A DNA stretch of 64,000 nucleotides from contig JAOWCC010001634.1 in assembly GCA_030867875.1 (NCBI GenBank), positions 39,947,403 to 40,011,402 of the forward strand, written 5' to 3'. Source of the DNA: Actinernus sp. WN-2022 (lineage: Eukaryota > Cnidaria > Anthozoa > Actiniaria > Actinernidae). Under the pieces are notes generated by a model, which had not been told where the DNA came from, ran no database searches, and saw only the letters and a list, made by a program, of their open reading frames with translations. Positions 22,276 to 33,827 of this stretch are shown here, piece after piece. Each line of letters starts with the position of its first letter. Position 1 is the first letter of the stretch. The position numbers and the translations under genes were made by a program.

Positions 22276-22332
22276 GTTTCCAGGGCCCTTTTCCTTCGCT
22301 TCGGGTCGGGGAAGGGAAAGGGCCCTGGGAAC
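22276..22332. repeat. Short hairpin repeat
   Basis: GTTTCCAGGGCCCTTTTCC is inverted as GGGAAAGGGCCCTGGGAAC around a GC-rich loop, a 19-bp stem. The flanking stretches 22040-22270 and 22340-23680 hold no supported gene. Confidence 0.55.
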
Positions 22333-23678
22333 GAGATACATGCGTGAGTACCATGAGCGTGTTATGGGGGACATCGAAGAGGAGATTTGGTATTGGTGAT
22401 CGCTTTGAAGTATAAATGCGATTTTATTTCAGAGAGAGAACAACTTCAGTGGCATTATAAGTATATAATGTGACTTACTGTCGATTCCGTAACTATACGA
22501 AGTGGAATTCTCTCCTGTCGTTTGGACTCTCGAAAATCTCTGATTCTGGAGCTACCGCCATACCAAAGGTCAACACAACAGTAAGAGTAAGAATTGGAAC
22601 TTTAAAGGCGATTTGTCATACTCCAACTCCAGACAGTTCAAGCATGCGTATTCAAGCTAAACCCAGTTTTTCTCTACTCATTGGTAATTCCTAAACCAGG
22701 TTACACTGGGTTCTCTTCCTAGTAAACACACAAGATAATAGACGGTAGAGTGCATGATGGGAAGGGCTATGGGGTCCCTTAGACTTGCCACAAGACTGAA
22801 CTATTTAGTTTTAGGCAGAGCCGAAGTCTTTTTCCGCTTGCAGCAAATCTAATTTAATTTGCATAAAACTGGCGCGAAATTACCATGAACAAGTCGTGCA
22901 CATGTCTTGGATGTCATGCCGTGCGTGTTGTAGATTAAAATCTCTCGTTTAAATATATCACCCAAATCTAAGGAATCCGGCTGTATCCTCTGCTTTATAG
23001 AAAGCATACCAATCCAGATTATCGAAGAAAGCTTTTTTCAAAATTTACCAAGACGATTGTGCATAAATTTGGAAGCCGTCGTTGGTGCCAAGATCATCAA
23101 AGAAACTCGTTTGCAGAAAATGCGATCGTAGAACGAAAGCTTGGTAGAAACGATTTTGAAATAAGGCAGCAGTATTCTTCATCTGAAGCGAAGCTAGTTG
23201 CCGACCGTGGTAGAGTTCGTAAAAAGGCAGAGTAAAGAAGACCAGACAATTGACCAAAGCGGCAACTCGTAAAACGAGAGCTCTCCATGAAGTTCAGATC
23301 AGCCGACTCCATTGGCCTTTATTTCCACAACCACGGAAAAATCTATGCAAACACTATCCTGGCCTGAAGATTCCGGCGAGATAAATGCAGTTTATGTAAG
23401 TCTGTAAATGCATTTCCTTTTTAGATCAGTACTTTATTTCATAAGTATTCGCATTTTGTCATTCGATAAATGGTAACTCATTAGAGGACGCAAGTGGGTG
23501 TGTACTGTAAGTACGTCGGCTAAAACCTGTGTTCCTTATCCCGCATTCCATTCATACTTCCCATTACCCACGCTGTGTTTCAAGTTTCGAGGTGTTTAAA
23601 TCCCCAATAATCCTATTAGACGATTCTATACGCTTCTACATCAAAGGATAAACCAGATCAAATTGCTGAAACAATCCA

Positions 23679-24361
23679 TGACCGTCAGTACCCTGGGTAC
23701 CATCATCATCATCTTTATTCACACACTATACATACTTAATTTTACAATAATACAATCTATACAAACTTACATTATGAATTAAATTTTCAATCTGGAAGAA
23801 ATTTGTGCGTCCTAGGGGCTAAATTAACCGATTGGTTTTCTTAGTTAGTCCCTAGGTTAATATTATGTTAATATGATCAGTTTTCTAACTTATATTATAT
23901 TATATTATATTATATTATAAAAATAATTATAGTAATGAGAATAAATGAAATTAATTATTTGAAAATATAATATTAATTAATCTGAAATTGGATATCCAAC
24001 AAATAATCTTTAAGTTTTTTTGAGAAAGAAAAGGTACTCAAAGACTTTATTGTTTCCGGAAGTTTTTTCCAAATGTCAATTGCAATGAAAGAGATTGTTT
24101 GTTTGCCAATATTAGTTCTCACTTTTGGTTTATAGAAGTTTTGCTTTGTAGCATATCTGGTATTGTGAGAATGGATATCACTTGCATAGCAAAACCAGCT
24201 CTCAAACAAACTTGAGAGGTTCTACTGCCTCCCTTCGCGAAAGCTAGGCGCCGAGGAGCGAAGCGACGAGAGTAGAGGAGCGAAGCGACGCTTCGCTCCT
24301 CGGTGCATAACTTTCGCGAAGGGAGGCAGTAGAACCTCTGGTACCCAGGGTATGACCATCA
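23679..24361. mobile_element. Hairpin element with ends TACCCTGGGTACC, split by a LINE fragment
   Basis: Termini at 23689 and 24352 are exact inverted repeats (TACCCTGGGTACCA / TGGTACCCAGGGTA). They are flanked by TGACCGTCA (23679) and TGACCATCA (24353), a 9-bp duplication with one mismatch. A long stem at 24215-24339 (AGAGGTTCTACTGCCTCCCT inverted at the right) is the element's own hairpin. The LINE fragment sits between its left terminus and this stem. Confidence 0.7.
23703..24212 (-). mobile_element. LINE reverse transcriptase 3' end, nested in the hairpin element
   Basis: The - strand frame 24209-23973 (78 aa) reads HSHNTRYATKQNFYKPKVRT and then IAIDIWKKLPETIKSL, the typical extreme C-terminus of non-LTR reverse transcriptases. 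The 3' side is AT-rich with a (TATAT)n run at 23893-23920 and a (CAT)n tail at 23701-23712, consistent with a 3' microsatellite. Strongly 5'-truncated. Confidence 0.7.
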
Positions 24362-24659
24362 ATAGATGATAAACAAAACCGGAATACATTTTTCCTCATG
24401 GTTTTCCAAATGCTTAGAATTAGAATTTGACTACAAAATGACCAATAATGGTGAGTACATCGGTAGATAGTCATCGATTTAGTTGGAAGCCGGTTGAAAT
24501 AGAAAACCGGTAAGGCATCCCAGGCCGGCTTCGAAAGATACTGGACCGGCACTGGGCTGTTTTTTTTTTCATGTATCCAGTCGTATTCACTGAGTGAGTA
24601 CGTAAGTACTGAGTGTGTTATTGACATAATTAGAATAATTGAAGGGGTAAATACTGGTT

Positions 24660-25080
24660 GGATAGAAAATGAGGGGTGCGGAGTGCGGTCTGTGCGGAGT
24701 GCGGAGTGCGGAGTGCGGAGTATGGAAAATGGGGAGTATGGAAAATGGAGAGTATGGAAAATGGAGAGTATGGAAAATGGAGAGTATGGAAAATGGGGAG
24801 TATGGAAAATGGGGAGTATGGAAAATGGAGAGTATGGAAAATGGAGAGTATGGAAAATGAAGAGTATGGAAAATGAGAGTGTGGAAAGCGGAGTGTGGAA
24901 AATGAGGAGTGTGGAAAATAAGGAGTGTGGAAATTGGCATTCTCGACCCCAAGCCCTTTTCTTTTCAGTAAGAAATAATGAATGGGAAATTGGAAAATGA
25001 GAAGTGTGGAAAATGAGAAGTGTGGAAAATGAGAAGTGTGGAAAATGAGAAGTGTGGAACATGAGAGTGGGGAGAAAATG
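24660..25080 (+). repeat. 16-bp minisatellite (GAGTATGGAAAATGGR) within a dispersed element
   Basis: At least ten 16-bp units follow a GTGCGGAGTGCGGA start, then more diverged units (GTGTGGAAAATGAGAA) to about 25065. Because 16 is not a multiple of 3, all frames read through as rotating 16-residue repeats, so long open frames on both strands are artefacts. A second array with the same left flank, in inverted orientation, lies at 36112-36320. Confidence 0.9.
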
Positions 25081-25149
25081 AGGATAAATAATTCCCCTGG
25101 ATGAACACGCACACGAACACGGTCAGATCTAGGTACTTTGTGGAACACA

Positions 25150-26250
25150 TGAGTAGCGAGGATTTTTGGGGTGTTTGTAAAACGCGGATACGGATGACGG
25201 ATGGCGATGACGGATGGCGGATATGTTAAAATTAATATATTAAAAATAAATTAAAAAAATTGTTGAGCAGTACATCTACGAGAACTCTGGTTTCGTTTGT
25301 AAATATTTTGATTCTCTTCTACGCGTTTTGTGTGCTTCACTCGGGATGTATACATAAAAATGTTAACAGCTAGCGTGCCGAATTATGTTATTACGTGTTG
25401 ATATTTTTGGGGTATATATCTGGTTGCCGCTAATAAAAATATTAGATAAATCAGGGACTGGTCGGAAAAATCACACACAGTGTTTTATTCGCATGTATTT
25501 AACATTTGGAAGACAAATTAAACCAATGTTTTCTAATGAATTATCGGAATTTCTTAAAAGACTTAGGTGACCGGGCATTAGTATTTTAAATTAGGCTCCT
25601 GATACTACCGAGTATCAATGAGTGGACGAAATAAAGGAAAACATTTATTTTTCAAAGCCCATATATCCGAGAAAATGGTTGGTATAGTAATCAAAAGGTA
25701 GAACTTATGATCTATTAAACTGTATAAGATCAATACATAGGGTGTGAAGATACAATGCATGGGTGACTAGTTCCTCTAAACTAGTGTACGTCGACATATA
25801 ACTAGTGGACGTCGACATATAACTCAGTATTACAATAGAGGTCTATTGCATTGAAAGTAAAACGCAACGTGAATAAATAATAAGTTAACAAAAGTGGGGT
25901 GTCTATAAAACTAAGACCTATATAAAACTCATGCGCGCATATAAAAAAACATGCACGTTTAAAAAACCGTGCACGTCTAAAAAACCATGCTTGTATTAAT
26001 TATTGTTCTTTTGTACAAAAGAGCATGAAATAAATCAAAATGCTTTAGAGAGAGTACGATCGACAGTTGGAATTGAGGTCGGGCAGCTCGCGTGAAAAGC
26101 TGAACCGACCGAATCGATCAGAGAGAACCTTATCAGGGTTAGCCGTACATACCGGCAGATTAGCCAATTATCACGATTCCGTCGTGAGTCTCACGTTTTT
26201 TGTCCGTTCTCACGTTATCTCACGATTTTCAGTAAGGGACCTTACGTTTT
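25150..26250. other. Intergenic with small direct repeats
   Basis: Contains an imperfect GGATGGCGATGACGGATGGC tract (about 25190-25225), a doubled ACTAGTGNACGTCGACATATA unit (25780-25822), and GTGCACGT/CATGCACG repeats at 25930-25990. No gene is supported. Confidence 0.4.
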
Positions 26251-26252
26251 CG

Positions 26253-26580
26253 CCCGGGAGGGGGACTCCCATAGAAAAGGGGTTGGGATGTTCGTCGGAC
26301 ATTTTCGATTTGACCCCTAAGAGGTACTAAAATGGGCGTGGCTCAAGCTTATTTTGACTCCTAAAAGGTACTGATAAAAACATGCTAACATTTTAAACTT
26401 TCGATGCCTTTTATTGCTATTACTTGATGTTGTATCATCAAGCACATTCTTCCTTGTTGTTTTCAAAAGCGCTGTCATTCTCTAGCATTCGGTGACACCC
26501 GACCCCTGAAAGGTATCGCTTTACATAGAAATGTCTGTGTTTGATCGTGGATACCCTAAGTGGTACCAAACTCCTGATTT
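26253..26580 (+). mobile_element. CCCGGG-ended MITE family, left part
   Basis: Starts CCCGGGAGGGGGACTCCC and continues through GACCCCTAAGAGGTACTAAA, ATGTCTGTGTTTGATCGTGG and AGTGGTACCAAACTCCTGAT. The same internal order is present at 54338-54590, where the opposite CCCGGG end survives. The sequence breaks at about 26580, where the integrase-containing insert starts. Confidence 0.7.
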
Positions 26581-28165
26581 TTTTGAACCAGTACCATATT
26601 TTTGAACCAGTACTATATTTTTGAACCAGTACCATTTTTTTGGAAACAGTACAATTTTTTGGAACCAGTTCAAATTTTATTTACAAATGTGAACTTGTAG
26701 TTTGGGGTTAGGTTTATGATAGGCTTTCCATGTAAGAAAATAGTATAATACATTCTACTGAAGTACTTTGGAATAAAAATACCTTTACACCTTGTTTGTG
26801 TTGTTCATATTTTATTTTATTGTATTGTATAGCTAGAATGTACTGGTAACACGGTTACTGTGTGCAGTGATGTACTTATAAGAGGAATATAAACAGCAAC
26901 TATGCAACTACCACCCTACATTAGAGACCACCCATTGTTGATGGTTAGGGTATTTTTAAATGCAGGGTTATGGTTTGGATTAGTTCTCAGAACCATTGAA
27001 GAAGTATTATAAGTGACTTAGACCTAAATTAGTGACTAGCTCTAAACACCCTAAATCAGTGACTAGCTCTAAACTCCCTAAATTAGTGAGCGCCCATTGT
27101 TGACGGTTAGGGTGTTTTGAAATGCAGGGTTAGGGTTTGAATTAATTCACAGGAAAATTTACGAAGCATTAATATTATGTTTCTGTGTTGTTCAGTGGCT
27201 TAAATTGTTTATCTTGTGGTCTGTGAATAACAATTTCCCTCGGCTCCTACTTCAAATCTTAATGAAACCCCTGCTTACTTAATATTAATAATATTTTTTA
27301 TTCCATCGAAGTGGTGGCTTTTTTGCAAGCGGCAGAGAAAGAGAGTTCCTTTGTATAGTCTAGATTGACATTTGTGGCTGTGCATGGGTATAGTCTGGTT
27401 GAAGCTATAAGTGTGCCAATTTTTCAATATGGAGTTACGATTCTGGCATAATCATTTTCAATCGATAATATTTTGCCGCCAGTAGAAGATTTGGATGCAT
27501 AGGACTTGTTTTGTCCACTCTATCAATTTTGATGGATACCATTTCTCCCACTTTATAAGTTCTTTTGTTTTCATTTCTTTTTCTGGTTTGAGATATCATT
27601 TGTTTGTTGTATTCTTGTTGATTTTGCTCAATTTCATTTTGCGATCTTGTATTTTGTTGCTGTTTTTCTGTGCAATGTATTTCCTGGGCAGGGGCTCCTT
27701 GCTTTCCATGTTCTGGTGTTATAAGTTGTTCCCTGTGTGGCTTAATGCCAAAGATGGTTTCATATGGGCTAATTTGAATAGCCCGATGGAAACTTATGTT
27801 TCTTGTGTATGCCAATTCTTGGGTATACTGACACCAGTTTTGGATATTTTTGTTGGGATCACTGGAGATCATGCCCTCATATCCTCCTTCCAGCTTTTAT
27901 TAGATCGTTCTATATAGTAGTCCTTGGGTGGTAGGTGTGCGTGGAGATCCGTCTCAATGTTATGTATTTTACAAAAATTCTCCAGCTTTTTATTTACAAA
28001 TTCCCGGCCATTATCTGGGTGTATTTTTTTTCTTTTTAAATTCCCTCCCAAAAAACTAAACTCTTTTTTTTATGAATCCCAAAAAATGAAAAATCCCTTT
28101 TTAGAATCTTGAAAAAGTGGTACTGGTTCAAAATATTTGTACTGGTTCAAAAATATTTGTACCCG
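26581..28165 (-). mobile_element. Integrase-containing element flanked by inverted tandem repeats
   Basis: Left: about five units of TTTTTGAACCAGTACCATA (26581-26671). Right: two or three units of the same word inverted (GGTACTGGTTCAAAAATA, 28115-28165). Between them lies the integrase relic on the - strand. The left side breaks a CCCGGG MITE copy. The combination suggests a DNA transposon or retroelement whose ends carry short tandem repeats. An LTR pair is not visible. Confidence 0.5.
27435..28051 (-). pseudogene. Retroviral-type integrase core (rve), frameshifted
   Basis: On the - strand the first frame (28051-27869) contains HPDNGREFVNKKLENFCK and YYIERSNKSWKEDM. The second Asp and the Glu of the D,D-E triad are spaced by 34 residues. 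After a one-base frame change, the second frame (27872-27435) continues with the usual motif HRAIQISPYETIFGIKPHR and a basic linker ending KVGEMVSIKI. The N-terminal zinc-binding part and first Asp are absent. The family could be an LTR retrotransposon, a Ginger or a Polinton; sequence alone does not decide. Confidence 0.7.
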
Positions 28166-28556
28166 AGGTAATAATTGAACCACAACAGATACAATAGTAC
28201 CAGCAGGTTCAAGTGTCCCTAAATGTGATCTTTGAGGACTCGGTTTGTCGAGTGCCGGACCGGAGACGCGAGACTTCTGTAATATAGAATTACAGCTATA
28301 GAGATGCACAACTCAATCCTCATTCCCCTATATCCTGGACTAGCCGTGTAATCAGGCTTTAAACAACCAGGCCCAGGTGAGTAAACCACAGGAAAGGCTA
28401 TGGAAATTAAAAAGTATCGATGCCAGGCATCGATGTTAATCGGAAACTGATAATTATATCCCATATATGGACTATACGGGGATGATCCGCTGGACAGGGT
28501 ATGGTTTTTCGAGTTTCTGATCTTAGACAGGGTATAACAGAATAGAAGACTAATGT

Positions 28557-28817
28557 GTGTTACTTGAATAAGTAGTGTTTAAATTAAAATGTCAACTTCT
28601 TTAATTTACATACGAGAAAAACAAAATATTAAATTACATATATACTTGGGGAGCAGAGAATGAAAGTCACCGCGCTACCGGCCACTCCTAAAGACTTCTA
28701 AATTCAGCTAATAATTCTTCCCTTTGGTTATTACTAAGAGGATTCGAAATGAAAGTGTATTTCATCTTCAATCTCATGTGGCCCGAGTGGAAGCCCAGAT
28801 GGGCTCTTGTTTAAGTT
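28557..28817 (+). mobile_element. Right-end fragment of the hairpin-ended family
   Basis: Matches the right ends of the copies at 38651-40467 and 46155-47767: AATAAGTAGTGTTTAAATTA, GGGGAGCAGAGAATGAAAGT, CACCGCGCTACCGGCCACTC, then GGCCCGAGTGGAAGCCCAGA and TGGGCTCTTGTTTA. A solo end; the rest of the element is missing. Confidence 0.8.
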
Positions 28818-29111
28818 TAACTTGAGAGTTGAATATTGCTTCGCTCATCATAAATTATTCTGTGCTGAGTGTTTATTTCTCCGGGGTATTTCTGGCTTCG
28901 TTTTGGCGAGCGACAGCCAAAAACACGCTCAAAATTATTTCAGTGTTGGCCTACAGATCACGGTGTTTGCGCTGGTATGTATTATGAGCGAGAGTAAAAT
29001 GAAATGTGGCATAAAACCTACGAAACGTACCTCAAACAAGAATACCGTCCGATGGCAAAATCTATCAGCGCCACGAGGTCAACAAATCGACAAAGAAATG
29101 CAAATATAAAC

Positions 29112-29535
29112 ACGCAATGATTTCAACCGAGTTTGACTAATGGTCGCGGGTCGCGTGTCGCGGGTAGACGGTGCGGGTGCGGGTAAAAAGGTGCGGGTGC
29201 GGGTAAAAAGGTGCGGGTGCGGGTAAAAAGGTGCGGGTGCGGGTAAAAAGGTGCGGGTAAAGATATGCAATGTATTCGAGAGAGAAAAGAAAAAATTGCG
29301 AATTGATTATTTTTATGCAGTCGTTCAAATTAAATCTGGTTCATGTTCACACCCTGTCAGTTTGCCATACCGACATCAAACTGTGGGTAAACAGATACAA
29401 GGTAATCGATTATCAAAAAGCAAAAATTGCGAATTTGCCGGTGCGGGTGAAAAGATGGAAGGTATTCGATTATCGGGGGGAAAGGGAAAGGTGGCTGTCT
29501 TTACCTAGCATGGCAGCCCTAAGGCTAAGGCTTCG
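29112..29535 (+). mobile_element. Minisatellite-bearing element, left copy of an inverted pair
   Basis: Starts GAGTTTGACTAATGGTCGCG, then four to five 20-bp units GTGCGGGTGCGGGTAAAAAG (29171-29262). A unique tail follows (GATATGCAATGTATTCGAGA ... CTTTACCTAGCATGGCAGCC, ending CTAAGGCTAAGGC). The reverse complement is at 32645-33075. The ORFs within are repeat artefacts. Confidence 0.85.
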
Positions 29536-29580
29536 ATATGACGACAACTTTCGCGACCTCTCCGACCTCCTCTGAACTTC

Positions 29581-29830
29581 TCAATCTCTTCGACGTATTG
29601 ATTGAAATGCGTCTCGTATTACTTGTTTAGATGTTTCCAAATCCTTCTGAAGTTTGTGAAACTTCAACAGCCGCTTGTAGCAAATATTGCAGTTCGAACT
29701 GTCTGAAATATTTAAGCTGAAAATCAAGGGCGCTTCTAAGTAGGCCTTCGATATCAACTTCCCAAAAATCCTTACTTTCCTTTTTGGGTGGGCTACTTGA
29801 ACATATAAAGCAGTTAAGATCACCATCCAC
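29581..29830 (-). pseudogene. Cysteine-rich ZAD-like N-terminal domain, frameshifted
   Basis: The - strand starts MDGDLNCFIC, runs to about LLRSALDFQLKYFRQF, and then changes frame by one base. It continues SNCNICYKRLLKFHKLQKDL to a stop at 29581. Two CxxC pairs separated by about 45 residues and followed by a charged helix resemble ZAD-type zinc-binding N-terminal domains. No later exon is visible. It could be the first exon of a transposon-associated or zinc-finger gene. Confidence 0.4.
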
Positions 29831-29834
29831 TACT

Positions 29835-30730
29835 TTTCAAGGAGTGCTTTCCACATAAACTTCAAGTAGAAATAACAATTTCTACAACCCTATTTAGGTT
29901 GCTGCATTTCTTTGCTTCGAGATGACAACCATCGCGATTACGCGGGAAAATCTTGTTTACAGAAATCGCTTTCAAATGATTGGTTGCCTCAAGGCAATCA
30001 ACCAAATTCTATTGGCTCACTAGACAATGGGAACGGATGTGTCGCTCGGTTGAGCAGACGTTAGTGGGGAGGGAGTTTAGGACCGACACAAAGAACGCCT
30101 GCAAAGGAGGCTAGCCTGTTTGCTGAGCAGCAATTTTTTTTCCGGCTAAGATCTCATGCACGTTTTATGGCAAAACAAATTATGTACTAATCTATTCAAT
30201 TTGGAATATTAAGTTATTCCAAAATTAGCTACCTTTGTTCTTAATAATTCTTGTCCTAAGTAAACTTTAAGAGCCATGCCCCTGTGACTTAAATCTTTTT
30301 CTTATCAGGTTATCAAGGCTAGCGTGCCCATATTAAAAGTTATACTTTAATATTGATACCTATAAAAGTGTACAGCTGCATCACCTTGCACGGCAAATGA
30401 TTGTTTATGATTCAAGCTCATAGCAAGACCAGTGAAAATCCCATTCAAACAAATCTTTTTGAGAGACGAAAAGTTATGTAAATTTCTCCTGCCTTTTAAT
30501 AGTGGATAAATCAAAGGATACATATGTGTACCTCTCACAAAAGAGTTGCTGCAACAAAAACACAGTGTGATAGTAGGAAACCATTTGTAGTTGATGGCAT
30601 CCCTATACATTTGTGCAGTCCCTGGCCTCTGCCTCGCCTCCCCCTCTCACGTAGGTGGCTGTGCATGAATATATTTTTTGATAATTTTCCCTTGTATGGA
30701 TTATTTTTTGGGAATCCCCCCCAATAACTT
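29835..30730. other. Intergenic, no supported gene
   Basis: Short open frames only. The region upstream of the ZAD-like start (29830-30060) contains two ATTGG/CCAAT words but nothing decisive. Confidence 0.35.
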
Positions 30731-30732
30731 TT

Positions 30733-30750
30733 CTAATGGTCCGTCCCTAA
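30733..30750. mobile_element. Solo right terminus of a Harbinger-like MITE
   Basis: AATGGTCCGTCCC followed by TAA is the inverted form of TTA-GGGACGGACCAT at 31218-31232. The matching left end was not found. Confidence 0.45.
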
Positions 30751-31217
30751 GTTCGGTAAGTCATGGCGAAAATGCGAGGTCAAAAGAAACCGATGGAGAA
30801 AGTACAGTACCTTTCCTGTACTCGAACGACAAAGAACGCGTAGAAAGCCGACAAAGGAAATGGCAGCGGTACTGATTCGAAGCCTATAATGCTAGCAGAA
30901 CTAGGGAGAGGAAACTCAGGCGAGGAGGGGATGAGACGAGGAAGCGGGAAGGAAGGGAAAATGAAGAATATTTTTATTTTATTTTTCCGGTTTCTGGGAT
31001 ACTAGAGTTGCCTGCGGAGAAGACTATGTTATTACCTATTAAAAAAAACAACAAGAAAATGTAGAAATTAATACAACTGTCTCTAATTTGGATAAGCTGT
31101 AAAACGATCTGTTTACTTTTACCACGGCTAACAATTCGTTTTGCCAAGAGTCGATCCTAGAGGACTATCAAGCAAACAAAAAGAAAAATTATATAAGGGA
31201 TCCTAACAACAATCCTC

Positions 31218-32005
31218 TTAGGGACGGACCATTTGAAAATTGATGGTTTTTTTTTTTGCTCGAAATTTTTTTAGGACTCCTAGTGCTGCAATAATTTTTT
31301 TCTTCTGGCAGCGGACCTTGCTCGATATTTTTTTAGGGCATTCGGTATTTTGGTTCAGTCTATCAAGAACATTTTACACAATTTTAATGTTTGTAGATTT
31401 GTGGTATTTTCCATGATACATTACATTTGTTTAGTAGAAAACATATATGTACAGGTATTATTCTGGAAATCTCTACCTCACCCTCCATCCCGGACGTATA
31501 CTTGAAATTGTACTGTTAATTCGTGTATCATCGCATTGTAGTTCATCATATTGCATTGTTCCGTAGTCTCAAATAAAAAAAATGAAAAGTGCATGCTCAG
31601 CATTGGCATGTATAACTAATATCCTGGACACGAATGCATTATCTGTGCTATGGGGATATGCGTTTGAACCTGAGCTTATATTAGATAATACCATGCTGCG
31701 TATTCAGGTTAAAAGCATATTGTCTGTAAATGTTGCGAGGGCCAAATGCCGAGCCGAAATTTTTGAGATTTTACTGCTCTCTAAAACACTGGTTTCCTGT
31801 GTTCTGGAGACTAAACATTGGCTTGGCATTACAACAACAATGTCATTACATTACATTACATGACAATTACGTTTCAGCTAATGCACAAAGTTTCACACCT
31901 TGGCTTGCTCGAATTGTTTTTTTGGGGGGAGGGGGGGGGGGGGGGGGAATTGCGTTTGCGGTCCCCCCCCCCCGGCAAATCAATTTTCAAATGGTCCGTC
32001 TCTTC
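31218..32005. mobile_element. Harbinger-like MITE with GGACGGACCATTTGAAAATT ends
   Basis: The left end GGGACGGACCATTTGAAAAT and right end ATTTTCAAATGGTCCGTC are exact inverted repeats over about 22 bp (31223-31242 and 31980-32000). The left flank is TTA and the right flank TTC, an imperfect 3-bp duplication. It contains a G6-A-G17 run at 31924-31947 and a C11 run at 31963-31973 and no transposase. The two ORFs here are composition artefacts. Confidence 0.7.
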
Positions 32006-32549
32006 AGTTTAGATGAATTCAAATTGTGAATGACAGCAATGCACGGGCAAAGGGTGAACATCCTAAAATAAATATCCAGCATAGCCTCCTCCGCAGGCAA
32101 CTCCTAATTAAAATCGAAAACATCGAGAAAAAAGATGTGAAACCGGGCTTCCTGTGGTATAAGAGTCGAGCAAGGGTCTATCCAGCAAGCTACCCGTCTT
32201 AATAAAGGAAACAATAAGCGGAAAACCCCACTAATCTTGCTCCATTTGATGCCATCACGATAACAAACGGGTAACGGAATCTACGAGTCAAACACACGTA
32301 CGCTGTCTTGAAAATGCAAGTAATGAAATGTGAGCTCAGTTAACACGTATTTAGAACAAAAGACATGTTGAAGAAGCTACACACCGGCTCTCCCGCTTAA
32401 AAAACACCATTTGTCCAACGGGTTTTAGTATTAATTCATAGAAGAACTAGAAAATATCATTATATAGACTTAATGTGACAAGTCGAAAACTTTTCGATGT
32501 CCCTCGCGAATCACTTCATACAGTCGAACAGTAACCATTGATTCTTTAG

Positions 32550-32645
32550 GCTTCGGTGCCTTGATGTCGGCATGGCAAACTGGTGTGAACATGAACCAGA
32601 TTTAATTGCCAAAAATAGAACGACTACATAAGAAATTTCAAATTC
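32550..32645 (-). repeat. Extra partial copy of the minisatellite element tail
   Basis: GATGTCGGCATGGCAAACTG and GTGTGAACATGAACCAGATT repeat the tail sequence of the adjacent element at about 32805-32860 in the same orientation, so two tails are stacked. Confidence 0.65.
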
Positions 32646-33075
32646 GCCTTAGCCTTAGGGCTGCCATGCTAGGTAAAGACAGCCACCTTTCCCTTTCCCT
32701 TTCCCCCTGATAATCGAATACCTTCCATCTTTTCACCCGCACCGGCAAATTCGCAATTTTTGCTTTTTGATAATCGATTACCTTGTATCTGTTTACCCAC
32801 AGTTTGATGTCGGTATGGCAAACTGACAGGGTGTGAACATGAACCAGATTTAATTTGAACGACTGCATAAAAATAATCAATTCGCAATTTTTTCTTTTCT
32901 CTCTCGAATACATTGCATATCTTTACCCGCACCTTTTTACCCGCACCCGCACCTTTTTACCCGCACCCGCACCTTTTTACCCGCACCCGCACCTTTTTAC
33001 CCGCACCCGCACCTTTTTACCCGCACCCGCACCGTCTACCCGCGACACGCGACCCGCGACCATTAGTCAAACTCA
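32646..33075 (-). mobile_element. Minisatellite-bearing element, right copy of an inverted pair
   Basis: Reverse complement of 29112-29535, with five or six units of CCGCACCCGCACCTTTTTAC and the same terminal CGCGACCATTAGTCAAACTC. The pair encloses 3.1 kb (29536-32645). Confidence 0.85.
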
Positions 33076-33289
33076 TTTCAACCTCACCGTACCTTAATTC
33101 ATGACCTGACAAGACACTATCCAGTTTCACTTTCCCTCTCAGTTTTGCTCTTGAGTTGAAGTCGAGTTTGGCTTTGTTAAAGACTTCTTATTCAGTTGTA
33201 TGGTATTGTGCAGTATATTTGAGTATACCAATCCACAGAGATTCAAATAACAAAGCCGTGGCGAAAGAGAAGCTTAAACGAGAAATATG

Positions 33290-33827
33290 TTGTCCTCCTA
33301 GAAAAATACAACATCTTGCCATTTCTATCGAAGAAGCCTTTGGTTTAAGCAGCAAAGCAACACGCTAAATTCCAATTCGATATGTGTGGATTAGCCGGAT
33401 CCTGGCTTTGAGTTTGAGTTTGATCATGCAGCCCCTTCAGGTCGTCACGTTGTATATAAAATCACTGGCCATCTGGGTAAAAAACGCGGTCCTTCGGCTC
33501 CGACAATAGCGCCAGTTGAAATATCCTGAGCCTGTTGGAAGGCTTTCGCACGGTGAAGTTAAATAAAACATTAAACTGCTTACATTTGAGAGATGGGACT
33601 CCAAATTTGATTTACTGTATTAAATTATGTAAATAAATTAACCTGGAGAGTGTTACGTGACCAGCACAGTGCAATCTGATTGGTGGTGAACTTGAAATTT
33701 AATACATTGGAACAAAGAAAAAATAACCGCATGGGTCAAAAGTCAAAATTTTGTTGCATGAAACAAAGAAAAACAAAAAATACCCGCTTGCATTTTAAGA
33801 CTCGGTGCTGCCACAGGCAGCCCGAGT
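33290..33827 (-). mobile_element. Hairpin-ended element family, copy B
   Basis: Right terminus GACTCGGTGCTGCCACAGGC with AGCCCGAGTAATTA at 33827. The interior matches the reverse complement of the 38651-40467 copy (GGTCCTTCGGCTCCGACAAT, ATATCCTGAGCCTGTTGGAA), preceded by a part seen otherwise in the 45690 copy (CATCTTGCCATTTCTATCGA). Internally deleted. Confidence 0.75.

Noticed and set aside
24244..25148. Long open frames on both strands (up to 272 aa) rich in FHTLHFPYSPFSI or ENGEYGKWRVWKM
   Set aside because: They are the 16-bp minisatellite read in rotating frames; open on every frame, no start context, no domain.
27060..27135. GGTTAGGGT words as telomere-like sequence
   Set aside because: Only isolated GTTAGGG words inside a diverged direct repeat (also at 26940); no (TTAGGG)n run.
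32638..33104. Several frames with FYPHPHLFTRTRTF repeats as proline-rich proteins
   Set aside because: Products of the 20-bp minisatellite; the same frames recur in the inverted copy at 29.1 kb.
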